From assembly GCA_039984955.1 (NCBI GenBank), contig JBDWTN010000007.1:372001-436000 (forward strand): a stretch of 64,000 nt of DNA, in the 5' to 3' direction. The translations under genes were made by a program, and so were the position numbers. This document shows positions 35,385 to 43,775 of the stretch, one piece after another; positions within the stretch are counted from its first letter, which is position 1; every line of letters starts with the position of its first letter. Origin of the DNA: Marinobacter alexandrii. Lineage in GTDB: Bacteria > Bacteroidota > Bacteroidia > Cytophagales > Cyclobacteriaceae. The notes below the pieces were generated by a model. That model was not told the DNA's origin and did not search any database. It worked only from the letters and a program-made list of their open reading frames with translations.

Positions 35385-35396
35385 TGAGGTAGGTCA
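35385..35396. promoter_or_regulatory. FNR/Crp-like box before the DUF302 gene
   Basis: TGAGGTAGGTCA, centred 59 bases before the ATG at 35450. ATGAGGTAGGTCA recurs as a whole at 16600, so the two are closely related operators. Confidence 0.55.
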
Positions 35397-35449
35397 TTAC
35401 ATAAGATGGATCATATTGTCAACTTAGCTTTCTTATCAACCAGCGTAAA

Positions 35450-35836
35450 ATGAGCTACTACATCAATAAGTCCGTCTCCAAAGGTTTCGAACAAACTGTA
35501 CAGCGCACCATTGATCTTTTAGAAAGAGAAGGGTTTGGTGTATTGACAGAGATCAATGTCAATGAGGTCTTGAAGAAGAAATTGGATCTTGATTTTCCCA
35601 AGTATAAAATATTAGGTGCATGCAATCCTGCTTTCGCTCATGAGGCCCTTATGAAAGAAAACAAAGTGGGAACTATGTTGCCTTGCAATGTTATCGTTAG
35701 AGAAGATGGAAAAATGAGTGTTGAAGTCGCCGCAGTTGACCCCTTAGCTTCCATGCAAGCCATTGATAATCCCGCATTAAAAAATACTGCTAAAAACGTA
35801 AAAGAGCGCTTATCCCGCGTCATCAGGGATGTTTAA
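35450..35836 (+). CDS. DUF302 family protein
   Basis: 128 residues, no leader. The typical DUF302 pattern: a first helix (FEQTVQRTIDLLEREGFGVL), then INVNEVLKKKLDLDFPKYK, ILGACNPAFAHEAL and VGTMLPCNVIVRED. A small alpha/beta fold with a conserved ACNP...A site of unknown function, often found near redox or metal genes. First gene of a likely operon with the sigma factor (31-base gap) under the FNR-like box. Confidence 0.88.
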   Translation: MSYYINKSVSKGFEQTVQRTIDLLEREGFGVLTEINVNEVLKKKLDLDFPKYKILGACNPAFAHEALMKENKVGTMLPCNVIVREDGKMSVEVAAVDPLASMQAIDNPALKNTAKNVKERLSRVIRDV

Positions 35837-35867
35837 CTTATTTTTTCAACCTTAAAACTATGGAACC

Positions 35868-36737
35868 ATGCAGCAACTCACCATTACTGACAACATCACA
35901 AGAGTCGATTGTGATTCACTTAATAAGTACTTTAAAGAGATATCCAGAGAACATTTATTGACGGCAGAAGAGGAAGTCGAAATAGTCAGACGGATCAAGA
36001 AAGGAGATCATCGCGCCAAAGACAAACTTGTCAAAGCCAACTTGCGATTTGTGGTGTCTATCGCTAAACAGTACCAAAATGGGCCCGTGCCACTAAGTGA
36101 TTTGATCAATGAAGGAAATATCGGCTTGATAAAAGCGGCTGAGCGCTTTGATGAAACTCGTGGCTTTAAATTTATCTCTTATGCTGTCTGGTGGATTCGT
36201 CAGGCTATTCTTACAGCTTTAGATGAACAATCCAGAGTCATTAGAGTGCCCTCACATAAGATTTCGAATATGTCCAAAATCAAAAAAATCAAAGAGGGAT
36301 GGGCCAAGAAAAATGGCCGTTATCCAACAAGTGCTGAACTAGCAGAGGACATGAACATGGACGAAGAGGATATAAATGAAACAATCAGCACATTCAATTC
36401 CACCTCTTCACTGGACGCTATATGCAGCATGGATGGAGATCACTCACTGATGGATCTTATTACTGATAAAGCAAGTGATGAAGAGCTAGAACAAACGAGT
36501 TATTTCGAGCAACTTAAGAATGATGTAAGCCACATATTGGCCAGGCTAAATGAGCGGGAAAAAGAAATTGTAGAAATGGTATTTGGTATAGATTGTCCAA
36601 GCCCACTTTCTCTCGATGAAATCAGTAAACATTTGGGTATCTCAAGGGAAAGGATACGTCAAATCAAGGAGAAAGCATTGAAGAAACTATCCTTTCATGC
36701 CATAAGGAAAAAAATTAAAAAACTTACAGCAGCTTAA
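35868..36737 (+). CDS. Alternative RpoD-like (group 2) sigma-70 factor
   Basis: 289 residues with regions 1.2, 2, 3 and 4. Region 2: ANLRFVVSIAKQYQNGPVPLSDLINEGNIG and FKFISYAVWWIRQAI, nearly identical to housekeeping RpoD. It differs from the usual Bacteroidota RpoD in GPVPLSD (normally GLSLGD) and VPSHKISNMSKIKKI (normally LPLNRVGSLNKI), i.e. in region 3.0. Region 4 ends in LGISRERIRQIKEKALKKL. Region 1.1 is absent. It is therefore a second RpoD paralogue, probably directing stress-specific transcription. Confidence 0.88.
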   Translation: MQQLTITDNITRVDCDSLNKYFKEISREHLLTAEEEVEIVRRIKKGDHRAKDKLVKANLRFVVSIAKQYQNGPVPLSDLINEGNIGLIKAAERFDETRGFKFISYAVWWIRQAILTALDEQSRVIRVPSHKISNMSKIKKIKEGWAKKNGRYPTSAELAEDMNMDEEDINETISTFNSTSSLDAICSMDGDHSLMDLITDKASDEELEQTSYFEQLKNDVSHILARLNEREKEIVEMVFGIDCPSPLSLDEISKHLGISRERIRQIKEKALKKLSFHAIRKKIKKLTAA

Positions 36738-36740
36738 AAA

Positions 36741-36791
36741 TCCTTTTTTATCATGAAAGAAGCCAACACAAATCATAGAAATAAAAAAGGA
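36741..36791. repeat. Inverted repeat between sigma factor and receiver genes
   Basis: TCCTTTTTTAT (36741-36751) and its exact complement ATAAAAAAGGA (36781-36791), 29 bases apart. Might form a stem-loop terminator or attenuator between the two genes. Confidence 0.4.
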
Positions 36792-36810
36792 CTGTAGGTA
36801 GTATAACTAT

Positions 36811-37212
36811 ATGAAAAAATCAGTCCTTGTATTTGAGGATGATCCAGACTTGAAAGAGAACATAGCTGAGCTAATTCAACTCAATGGCTTTCCCGTCAAA
36901 ACACACTCGCCTGTTAGCCTCGAAACCATCTCACAGGAAGGGCAAAATGCAATTGCCATTTGTAATGCTTCTACTATCGTTTGCCCTATAGAATCATTTA
37001 TCAGCTTACTTAAAAAGAAGGTTGCTCAAGTGATTGTATTATGTACAGATCTTCAGGACCCAAGAATCAGTGAGGCTGATGAGAAAATCGTCATGCCTTT
37101 TGATGAGAAAGTGTTGGTCACTGCTTTACAAAATTGTTCATCACCGACTAAGAAATTCTTCAAGAATGACACACTGAAAAGTGTATTCAAGTTAACCTTG
37201 ACCGGTATTTAA
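36811..37212 (+). CDS. Degenerate response-regulator receiver domain protein
   Basis: 133 residues shaped like a lone CheY-type receiver: VLVFEDDPDLKENIAELIQL has the acidic pair of the Mg2+ site, but the phospho-acceptor strand reads AIAICNASTI, with Asn at the place of the conserved Asp, and the KPF motif is MPF in IVMPFDEKVL, losing the Lys. So it cannot be phosphorylated in the normal way. A phosphorylation-independent partner switch for the sigma factor or a kinase is possible. 73 bases after the sigma gene. Confidence 0.75.
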   Translation: MKKSVLVFEDDPDLKENIAELIQLNGFPVKTHSPVSLETISQEGQNAIAICNASTIVCPIESFISLLKKKVAQVIVLCTDLQDPRISEADEKIVMPFDEKVLVTALQNCSSPTKKFFKNDTLKSVFKLTLTGI

Positions 37213-37218
37213 TTGCTT

Positions 37219-39156
37219 TTAGTTGGACAATACAGTTGAGTCATTTCCTGGTATTTTCTCTCCTAATATTTTTTCTAAATCTTGACGGTATAGGGTTTCT
37301 TTTTTGAGTAGTTCTTCAGCCAAGGTTATTAGCTTACTTTGATTCTTTTTCAAGATTTCTTCCGTTTTATGTGACATTTTTTTCACCAAGCTTCTAACTT
37401 CTTTATCTATAAGCTGGGCTGTTTCTTCACCATATGGTTTACCAAAAAATTGCTCATTTCTACCTGTAGAGTCAAAATAGCTTAGATTACCCATTTCTTC
37501 CCCTAACCCATAGTAAGCTATGAGTGTATAGGCAAGTTTAGTCACTTTCTCAAGGTCATCTAATGCTCCTGATGAAGCTTCATCAAAAATCAATAACTCT
37601 GCCATCCTACCACCTAAGGCAATGCACATTTGGCTTAAGAACTGTGACTTGGTATAGATCTGATGTTCCTCTGGAAGATACCAGGCAGCTCCCAAAGATT
37701 TTCCCCTGGGAATGATAGATACTTTTATAAGCGGATCGGCATCCCTAATCATCCAACTAACTAGAGCATGACCCGCTTCATGGTGAGCCACAATATTTCT
37801 TTCTGTAGGGGAGATGATCTTACTTTTCTTCTCAAGTCCTCCGATGATCCGATCCATAGCACGTACAAAATCCTCCTTTCCTACTGCTTTTTTGTTGTTT
37901 CTTGCTGCTATCAATGCTGCTTCGTTACAAACATTGGCAATGTCAGCCCCAGAGAAACCGGGAGTTTGAGAGGCTAAAAAATCAACATCTAGGTTTTCAG
38001 CCAACTTTAAGGGTCGCAGATGAACATTAAAAATGGCACTTCTTTCTACTTTATTAGGTAATTCAAGATAAATGTGCCTATCAAATCTTCCAGGTCTGAT
38101 AAGAGCTCTATCCAGCATATCCGCTCTATTGGTAGCTGCAATCACAATAACCCCTGAATTAGAACTAAATCCATCCATCTCAGTCAAAAGTTGATTGAGT
38201 GTATTTTCTCGTTCATCATTTGACTGAAAGGCTTTTACATTCCCTCTACTCCTACCAATTGCATCTATTTCATCTATAAAGACGATACAAGGAGCTTTTT
38301 CCTTTGCCCTATTAAACAAATCACGCACCCTCGAAGCTCCTACTCCCACAAACATTTCTACAAATTCAGATCCTGAAATAGAAAAGAAGGGAACAAGAGA
38401 TTCTCCTGCGATCGCCTTTACCAAAAGCGTCTTTCCAGTTCCTGGAGGACCAACCAATATGACTCCTTTGGGAATTTTTGCTCCTAATTCAGTATACCTT
38501 ACTGGATTTTGTAAAAAGTCTACAATCTCTTTCATTTCAATTTTTGCTTCTTCCAAGCCTGCCACATCATCGAAGGTTATTAATTGTTTACTATTTGCAT
38601 CTCTAAATCGAGCAGTGGTTTTTCCAAAATTGAAAAGAGACTTTCCTCCGTCCACACCCTTGCCCGATCGTCTCAACATATAAAGCCAAAATAGAAGTAG
38701 TAAGCCAAAGGGCAGCAAAAAACTAAGTCCATCAAACCAATTAGTCCGCGTTTCATATTTTACTTCAACATGCTTTTCAGAAAGTATTTCTTCTTGTGCC
38801 TTAGATAGGTTTTTTTCAAAGGTTTCTACCGAACCGATCTGAAAGAAGTAATGGGGTCCTTTTGAATGAGACTGGCTTATATCTTCATACTTTCCTTGCC
38901 TATCAGACCGAATGAATATCTCAACAATTTCCTTATTTACCACTACCACATAATCCACATCCTCTGAAGAAAGGAGCTCACTTTTAAACTTATTCCAAGT
39001 TATCTCACTGGGCTTGACATTTTCTTTAACTAAATAATAAAGCCCCAGAAAGAGAATAATTATGACCAGATATGACCAGATATTAAATGGTTGAGATTTG
39101 TTAGTCCCATCGCTCTTTTGCTTCCTTCTCAATTCGTCCAGATTCTGATTGTTCAT
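37219..39156 (-). CDS. ftsH: ATP-dependent zinc metalloprotease FtsH
   Basis: 645 residues. Two membrane helices (about 26-43 and 146-163) flank a periplasmic domain; then AAA+ ([19 protein letters not shown], arginine finger in [13 protein letters not shown]) and the M41 protease with HEAGH and the third zinc ligand in [13 protein letters not shown]. Degrades membrane and regulatory proteins. The genome is expected to have a housekeeping ftsH elsewhere; this copy sits in the stress island, has a divergent FNR-box region upstream, and is probably a stress paralogue. Divergence from a main copy cannot be checked here. Confidence 0.93.
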   Translation of the reverse strand: MNNQNLDELRRKQKSDGTNKSQPFNIWSYLVIIILFLGLYYLVKENVKPSEITWNKFKSELLSSEDVDYVVVVNKEIVEIFIRSDRQGKYEDISQSHSKGPHYFFQIGSVETFEKNLSKAQEEILSEKHVEVKYETRTNWFDGLSFLLPFGLLLLFWLYMLRRSGKGVDGGKSLFNFGKTTARFRDANSKQLITFDDVAGLEEAKIEMKEIVDFLQNPVRYTELGAKIPKGVILVGPPGTGKTLLVKAIAGESLVPFFSISGSEFVEMFVGVGASRVRDLFNRAKEKAPCIVFIDEIDAIGRSRGNVKAFQSNDERENTLNQLLTEMDGFSSNSGVIVIAATNRADMLDRALIRPGRFDRHIYLELPNKVERSAIFNVHLRPLKLAENLDVDFLASQTPGFSGADIANVCNEAALIAARNNKKAVGKEDFVRAMDRIIGGLEKKSKIISPTERNIVAHHEAGHALVSWMIRDADPLIKVSIIPRGKSLGAAWYLPEEHQIYTKSQFLSQMCIALGGRMAELLIFDEASSGALDDLEKVTKLAYTLIAYYGLGEEMGNLSYFDSTGRNEQFFGKPYGEETAQLIDKEVRSLVKKMSHKTEEILKKNQSKLITLAEELLKKETLYRQDLEKILGEKIPGNDSTVLSN

Positions 39157-39334
39157 AGCTTTTGTGTTTGAACTTCAATTAAAGAGCAACTATCAAGAAA
39201 CGGGGTGATAATCCTCAACATGATGATTGATTATCATCAACCGCTGATCATTTTCAAGGGCTACTATGATCCTAATCATTCCTTTTGAATAGCTAAAAAG
39301 GCTAGGTTGGTAATTCTATATCAACGCATTATTC
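39157..39334. promoter_or_regulatory. Divergent control region with four FNR/Crp-like boxes
   Basis: Four dyads in 73 bases: TGATAATCCTCA (39206-39217), TGATTATCATCA (39228-39239, which with its flanks is TTGATTATCATCAA, a perfect TTGAT-N4-ATCAA box at 39227-39240), TGATCATTTTCA (39245-39256) and TGATCCTAATCA (39267-39278). They lie between ftsH (-) and the exchanger gene (+). The densest cluster in the window. Confidence 0.65.
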
Positions 39335-40285
39335 ATGAGTGATTTTGGGCTACTCTTACTTGGAATACTCGGACTATGGCTAGGAACTGAGCTGGTCGTC
39401 AGGAAGGCGATTATTCTGACCAAGCGTTTTAACGTCTCATCCGTATTCATTGGTTTATCCATCCTGGCATTCGGAACTGATCTGCCTGAATTGATCGTAG
39501 CAATTAATGGAGCCATTCATAGCTCTAGGGGCATAGATAGTTCAGGGGTTATCGTAGGAAATGCCATCGGAAGCTCCATCAGTCAAATAAGCATCATCAT
39601 TGGATTAACAGCTGTTGTTCACTTTCTGGCGGCTGGTAAAATTCAGATACGTCACTTAGCCGTTGAACTTATTGGGTCTATTGTTTTATTAGCCTTGGTT
39701 GGCTTTGATTATGTCATTACATGGAACGATGGAGCCATTCTAATCATTGCTTTTCTCATCTATTTCCTAACTCATCTAAACAGGGAAAGGGCAAATGAAA
39801 TTCAGGAAGTCAAGGAAAAAACCATATTACTTAACACTACCTCTCACGTCTTATTATTAATCCTCGGACTGGGAATCGTTATTCTTTCTTCCGAATTGAC
39901 GATAAACAAAGCGCTTAATCTGGCCAATCAATGGAATGTCAATCAATCATTTATTGGTGCTGTGATTATCGGTCTTGGAACGAGTCTTCCCGAATTGGCC
40001 ATTTCCATTAGTGCCATTTTAAAGGATAAGCCGGGGCTTTCTATTGGCAACATTATCGGCAGCAATATCTTTGATATACTGGTTCCAATAGGTATTAGTT
40101 CACTCATTTCTAATATCTATATTGAAAAATCTATCTTACTTTTTGACATGCCCTTTTTGTTAGTGTTGTCGATCGTAGTGATTTACTTTCTAAGTAAAAA
40201 GAAGGGACTACAAAAAAAGGAAGGAATTGGGCTTACCCTCCTCTATCTCACTTATGTATTTCTGAAGTACATTCTGTGGCAATAG
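39335..40285 (+). CDS. Ca2+/Na+ (or cation/proton) exchanger of the CaCA family
   Basis: 316 residues, ten predicted membrane helices, with the two inverted alpha-repeats: GTDLPELIVAINGAI with GNAIGSSISQISIIIG, and GTSLPELAISISAIL with GNIIGSNIFDILVPIG, the YrbG pattern. The acidic residues of both repeats are present. Exports Ca2+ at the expense of Na+ or H+. It sits 4 kb from the Ca2+-type ATPase, which together would give two routes for Ca2+ removal. Confidence 0.92.
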   Translation: MSDFGLLLLGILGLWLGTELVVRKAIILTKRFNVSSVFIGLSILAFGTDLPELIVAINGAIHSSRGIDSSGVIVGNAIGSSISQISIIIGLTAVVHFLAAGKIQIRHLAVELIGSIVLLALVGFDYVITWNDGAILIIAFLIYFLTHLNRERANEIQEVKEKTILLNTTSHVLLLILGLGIVILSSELTINKALNLANQWNVNQSFIGAVIIGLGTSLPELAISISAILKDKPGLSIGNIIGSNIFDILVPIGISSLISNIYIEKSILLFDMPFLLVLSIVVIYFLSKKKGLQKKEGIGLTLLYLTYVFLKYILWQ

Positions 40286-41059
40286 CTACTTTTCCTTCAA
40301 CTCTTCTTGCAGTCTTTCCATCCGTAGTTTAGCTGGGAAGTATCCCATTTCAAAAGATGTCGTAAATGCATTCAGAGCCTCTTCAAGACTCTTCTTTTTC
40401 CGTTTTGGGGCCAGTCTGATCTTATTTGCAAGCTCCTCCAGCCCCTCACCCTCTGCAAAATAAATCTCAGCCTCACTTAACCTTACAACCTCCATGAGCC
40501 CAATGATTTCCATCTGAGCAAGTGCAACATCCATCCTTGAAAAGTTGAGAGATTTTTGTGTTTTCTCAAGCTGTGATTCAGTGATTTCCAACCGGCCTTT
40601 CAGCGAATCTTCTAGGTTACGGTATTCGTTGACACTTATTTGCAAGCGATTAATTTCATCATTCTTTTGATCTACCGTAGTTTTTAAACGATCTATTTGA
40701 ATGGAATAGGTACCGCTTATTTTTTCTAACTCTCTGATTGCCCATTCTGTCTTTTGAAAGTATTGATTAAGGTTTTTTACCTTTTGTATATAATCTTTAT
40801 CATCCACTCCTTTCTTCAGATCCAGAATTACAGACCTTCTCCTAAGGTCAATGGAATCAAGGTATTGCCCGACTACTTCAAATAGCTGAATAGTATATTC
40901 TTTAGACTCTAAAGCTGCCTCAAGCGAATCCACTTTAAGGTGTAAGGCCGTGTTTTCATTCCTAGTCTCAGAATAACAGCCGGTCAATAAGAAGAAAAAT
41001 AGTACCCAAATTGAAGCTTTGGAAAGAGCATAATGTCTATTTGCTGATTTTGATTCCAT
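40286..41059 (-). CDS. Coiled-coil lipoprotein of unknown function
   Basis: 257 residues. The N-terminal ASIWVLFFFLLTGC is a lipobox at about residue 28. From 40 to 190 there is a nearly continuous coiled coil with heptads (LHLKVDSLEAALESKEYTI, RLKTTVDQKNDEINRLQ and more). The end has an AEGEGLEELANKIRLAPKRK and a helical SLEEALNAFTTSFEMGYFPA that looks TPR-like. Likely periplasmic. No family recognised. Gap of three bases to the YciE-like gene upstream, so one operon. Confidence 0.65.
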   Translation of the reverse strand: MESKSANRHYALSKASIWVLFFFLLTGCYSETRNENTALHLKVDSLEAALESKEYTIQLFEVVGQYLDSIDLRRRSVILDLKKGVDDKDYIQKVKNLNQYFQKTEWAIRELEKISGTYSIQIDRLKTTVDQKNDEINRLQISVNEYRNLEDSLKGRLEITESQLEKTQKSLNFSRMDVALAQMEIIGLMEVVRLSEAEIYFAEGEGLEELANKIRLAPKRKKKSLEEALNAFTTSFEMGYFPAKLRMERLQEELKEK

Positions 41060-41062
41060 CTT

Positions 41063-41557
41063 TCAGTGAATAGCTCTAAGGTTGATCTCTTCTTTAGCTA
41101 GCCCTGAAAGCATACGATCTGTATTCTTTTCCTCTGCCAAAGATTCTCTTAGGAGTATAGCTACATTCTTTTCCGCCAATTCTTCAGCATAAGTACAGAG
41201 CGTACCATAGCTGGCAATGTTGTGATGATTTAGGTGTTGGATAGATGCAATAATACCCGCATCCCTAACGTCATCATCAGTACACCTCATTTCCAATTCA
41301 AATGCTTCATCAATAAGCCCTTTCACGCCCATGTTATTCTCACCATGAATGTTTCTTTCCAGCAATGAAAAAACATCTTCTAATCGCTCCATTTGCTCTC
41401 GCGTTTTTCCTATATGCACATCGATAGCCCCTTGCAAAGCGTTTGAAGTCGTCTGCTCCCTTAATTTTTTTAATGCTTCTAACTGCTGCCTCTCTCCATC
41501 TTTCTGCTCTTTGAGCTGTTCGACAAAGAGTCCCATAAAATCAATAATATTTTTCAT
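41063..41557 (-). CDS. YciE/YciF (DUF892) ferritin-like protein
   Basis: 164 residues from the ATG at 41557 (an upstream ATG at 41602 adds an unlikely leader). Four long helices: FMGLFVEQLKEQKDGERQQL, DVHIGKTREQMERLEDVFSLLE, IIASIQHLNHHNIASYGTLC and LLRESLAEEKNTDRMLSGLA, with Glu/His repeats of a di-iron four-helix bundle (E..E, H...E, EAFELE). DUF892 proteins are induced in stress and starvation in enterobacteria; ferroxidase activity is inferred. Two FNR-like boxes lie before the start. Confidence 0.8.
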   Translation of the reverse strand: MKNIIDFMGLFVEQLKEQKDGERQQLEALKKLREQTTSNALQGAIDVHIGKTREQMERLEDVFSLLERNIHGENNMGVKGLIDEAFELEMRCTDDDVRDAGIIASIQHLNHHNIASYGTLCTYAEELAEKNVAILLRESLAEEKNTDRMLSGLAKEEINLRAIH

Positions 41558-41602
41558 AACTCTTTTTCTTATAAACCAGATCAATAAATAGGTCTGACTC
41601 AC

Positions 41603-41636
41603 TGATGCGCTTCATCTTAATAAATGATCCTGCTCA
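41603..41636. promoter_or_regulatory. Pair of FNR/Crp-like boxes between YciE-like and YtfI-like genes
   Basis: TGATGCGCTTCA (41603-41614) and TGATCCTGCTCA (41625-41636), 22 bases apart (two helical turns). They lie 51-73 bases before the YciE-like start and 53-75 bases before the gene at 41684, so could regulate both. Confidence 0.5.
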
Positions 41637-41683
41637 TTCCCAATGATCATACGATCTGATAAATTAATGAAGAACAAAAAATC

Positions 41684-42187
41684 ATGATCGTTTTAATTAT
41701 TACCGTCATTCTTCTTGCCCTAATCGCATGGGTTTTGTTTACCCCCATCATTTTGAGGATGGATACTATACATCATATCTATGATTTAAGACTTTTCGGT
41801 GTAGTTCGTACCTGGCTCGATCTGGAACAGGATGAATTAACCTTTCATCTCAAGCTACCATTCTATCATTATCGGGCAAATCCATCATTCGAGCGATCTG
41901 AAACTATTAAAAAGAAGAAAAAACCTGAGCGCAAGAATTTTTCTTTCAAACAAGCCAAACGGATAAGGAATGTTCTTCGCTCATTTAGGTTCAGTACTCT
42001 TAAAGCAGCTCTAGATACAGGCAATTATGCTGTAAACGCTCAATTGATTCCGTTAGGTGTATTTCTAATGAATAAAGGGTTCCCTGTCCACATCAATTTT
42101 CAAGGAAACTCTTACCTAATGCTAGAGGTCCGAAATACATTTTGGAGGATAAGCACTGCTTACTTAAACATCAGAAAATACAATTAA
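41684..42187 (+). CDS. YtfI/DUF2953-like membrane-anchored protein
   Basis: 167 residues with one N-terminal membrane helix (IVLIITVILLALIAWVLF), then a short beta-rich part (DLRLFGVVRTWLDLEQDELT, FHLKLPFYHY), a lysine-rich linker and a C-terminal FRISTAYLNI-like segment. It is 23 bases before a GerW/YtfJ-like gene; in Bacillus the neighbour of ytfJ is ytfI (DUF2953), of similar size and topology, so I name it by context plus topology. The family match by sequence is weak. Function unknown. Confidence 0.55.
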   Translation: MIVLIITVILLALIAWVLFTPIILRMDTIHHIYDLRLFGVVRTWLDLEQDELTFHLKLPFYHYRANPSFERSETIKKKKKPERKNFSFKQAKRIRNVLRSFRFSTLKAALDTGNYAVNAQLIPLGVFLMNKGFPVHINFQGNSYLMLEVRNTFWRISTAYLNIRKYN

Positions 42188-42210
42188 TGTTTTACATAAA
42201 TATTTAAACC

Positions 42211-42579
42211 ATGGAAATGCATATCGAAGAATTATTAGAACAAATCACAAAGTTCATCAAATCGGAAGCCACTACAGACACTATTATGGGAGATCTCTTC
42301 AAGCTAGGTCAGTTTGAATGTGTTCCTGTCATACGTGTAGGAATGGGTTTTGGAAGTGGTGCTGGTGGTGGAAAGGCCCCTAAAAGCTCTGAAGGAGAAG
42401 GTGGTGGAGCTGGTGGAGGAATGGGTATAGAGCCAATAGGATTTCTAGTCACTAAGGATGATGAAATATCATTTATCGGTGTGAGTAAATCAAGCAAGGG
42501 AATAGCTGCTGCTTTTGAAAAAATCCCCGATCTCGTTGAAAAAATGATCTCGAAAAAGGAGAAAGAAGAAACCGCTTAG
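42211..42579 (+). CDS. GerW/YtfJ family protein
   Basis: 122 residues, matching the GerW (YtfJ) family: a helix (EELLEQITKFIKSEATTDTI), VIRVGMGFGSGAGGGKAP, a Gly-rich loop GEGGGAGGGMG, and IEPIGFLVTKDDEISFIGV. In Bacillus it is a spore protein, but the family is also widespread in non-sporulating bacteria; a sporulation role here is not supported by neighbours. Cytoplasmic. Preceded by a DUF2953-like gene, the same partner as in Bacillus. Confidence 0.85.
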   Translation: MEMHIEELLEQITKFIKSEATTDTIMGDLFKLGQFECVPVIRVGMGFGSGAGGGKAPKSSEGEGGGAGGGMGIEPIGFLVTKDDEISFIGVSKSSKGIAAAFEKIPDLVEKMISKKEKEETA

Positions 42580-42592
42580 GTCTCTGAAGATT

Positions 42593-42711
42593 AATGAGAC
42601 TGTCTCAAAAGAATTAAAATAATGTCATTCTGAGGAACGGAGTATCTCAAAGTGTGATAATCCTCCATTCTCAAAGACAGGTTCAGGATAACATTTTGAG
42701 ACAGTCTCATT
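42593..42711. repeat. Palindromic element at a convergent junction, copy 2
   Basis: Perfect 18-base arms: AATGAGACTGTCTCAAAA (42593-42610) and its complement (42694-42711). The interior has GTCATTCTGAGGAACGGAG, like the TTCATTCTGAGAAATGAAG of copy 1 (20927-21040). The right arm covers the stop codon of the USP gene at 42707. Lies between the GerW-like (+) and USP (-) genes. Confidence 0.8.
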
Positions 42712-43588
42712 CATACCTGCTATCCTTTTCCATCCGATACGATCTCAAGTCGGAATCCTCAGCATGAAAAACAAGAAGTGGTATATCTGTCCTGTAAAAC
42801 ACTTTTTTCGTTATACTTCCGGAAAATAACTGGGCTAATAAACTCAATTTAGATTTTGAAGTTGCTAAAAGATCTACGTTGTAATTATTCACAAATTTCT
42901 CCAATTGCTTAGGCACATTTTTTCCTAGAATGAAATGCCATGATATGTCATTGTCCGGCAGCATATCATCTATATCAAATCTGAAGTCTTTCATCATTTT
43001 ACTCTCCCATTCATCATCCTTCTCGCCAGAAGTCACTCTAATTACAGAAAGTTCTGAATCAAAACGATTGGCTAATTCTTCCAAAAACAAAAGATCATCC
43101 TGATCAGTGTCATGATAATCAAGGGCAAAAGCTATATTCTTCGGCGTGTCAAAAGACGAGGCTTGAGGAACGATAAGGAGTCGGCATTGAACCTTATCCA
43201 ATACTTTCCCAGTTATCGATCCGAAAACAAATTTATCAAGCGGCCCCCTGCTTTCGGTTCCAATAATCAATAAGTCGTAATCCCAACTATTTGCATAGGA
43301 AATGATTTTTTCCAAGGCAAACCCTTCCTCATTGATTATTTCACATTCAAGGTGAAATTTTTGTGTAATATCGGCCTGAATAGACTCCAATTCTGACAAA
43401 GCTGATTTTCTGAAATACGCTAACTCCTCTTGGTGACTTTTCGTTTTTATGTCCAGGTTTGCTGGCGTAGTGTGATAGGCATGCAAGAGGTTCAATTTTG
43501 CATCAAAAGCTCTAGCGATATTTATCCCATAAGCTAAAGCGTTGCTACTTACCTCAGAAAAGTCAAGTGGTATTAGAATGGATTTCAT
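42707..43588 (-). CDS. Tandem universal stress protein (copy 3)
   Basis: About 293 residues from the ATG at 43588 (MKSILIPLDFSEVSS is the normal USP start; an ATG at 43630 is an alternative). Domain 1 has IGTESRGPLDKFVFGSI, a slightly changed nucleotide motif; domain 2 (ATSKSKLSLLAQLFSGS) has lost its first glycines. Its stop codon is inside the palindromic element copy 2. Divergent from cbpA with a shared control region. Confidence 0.88.
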   Translation of the reverse strand: MKSILIPLDFSEVSSNALAYGINIARAFDAKLNLLHAYHTTPANLDIKTKSHQEELAYFRKSALSELESIQADITQKFHLECEIINEEGFALEKIISYANSWDYDLLIIGTESRGPLDKFVFGSITGKVLDKVQCRLLIVPQASSFDTPKNIAFALDYHDTDQDDLLFLEELANRFDSELSVIRVTSGEKDDEWESKMMKDFRFDIDDMLPDNDISWHFILGKNVPKQLEKFVNNYNVDLLATSKSKLSLLAQLFSGSITKKVFYRTDIPLLVFHAEDSDLRSYRMEKDSRYE

Positions 43589-43635
43589 TGCATCATCTTT
43601 AGCCTGAATTTCCAAATAAGATGATATCAATGCAA

Positions 43636-43718
43636 TGACTTAAATCCCTTTTGTGACTGACAAATGATAGTTTTTGTAATGGCATGATTTAAGTCAATTT
43701 CATCCATGAACACGATCA
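43636..43718. promoter_or_regulatory. Control region between USP and cbpA with two boxes and a dyad
   Basis: TGATTTAAGTCA (43685-43696) and TGAACACGATCA (43707-43718) fit TGA-N6-TCA. In addition TGACTTAAATC (43636-43646) is the exact complement of GATTTAAGTCA (43686-43696), giving an 11-base inverted pair 39 bases apart. Could let a dimer or tetramer bind two sites, one per gene. Confidence 0.5.
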
Positions 43719-43775
43719 TTTAGAAAAAAGCCTGGGTCATTTATGTTTATCCTAAATAAGATTCAACGGTCTGGA

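Noticed and set aside
42211-42579. Evidence of sporulation from the GerW-like gene
   Set aside because: No other spore gene is present in the window and the family is widespread in non-sporulating bacteria.
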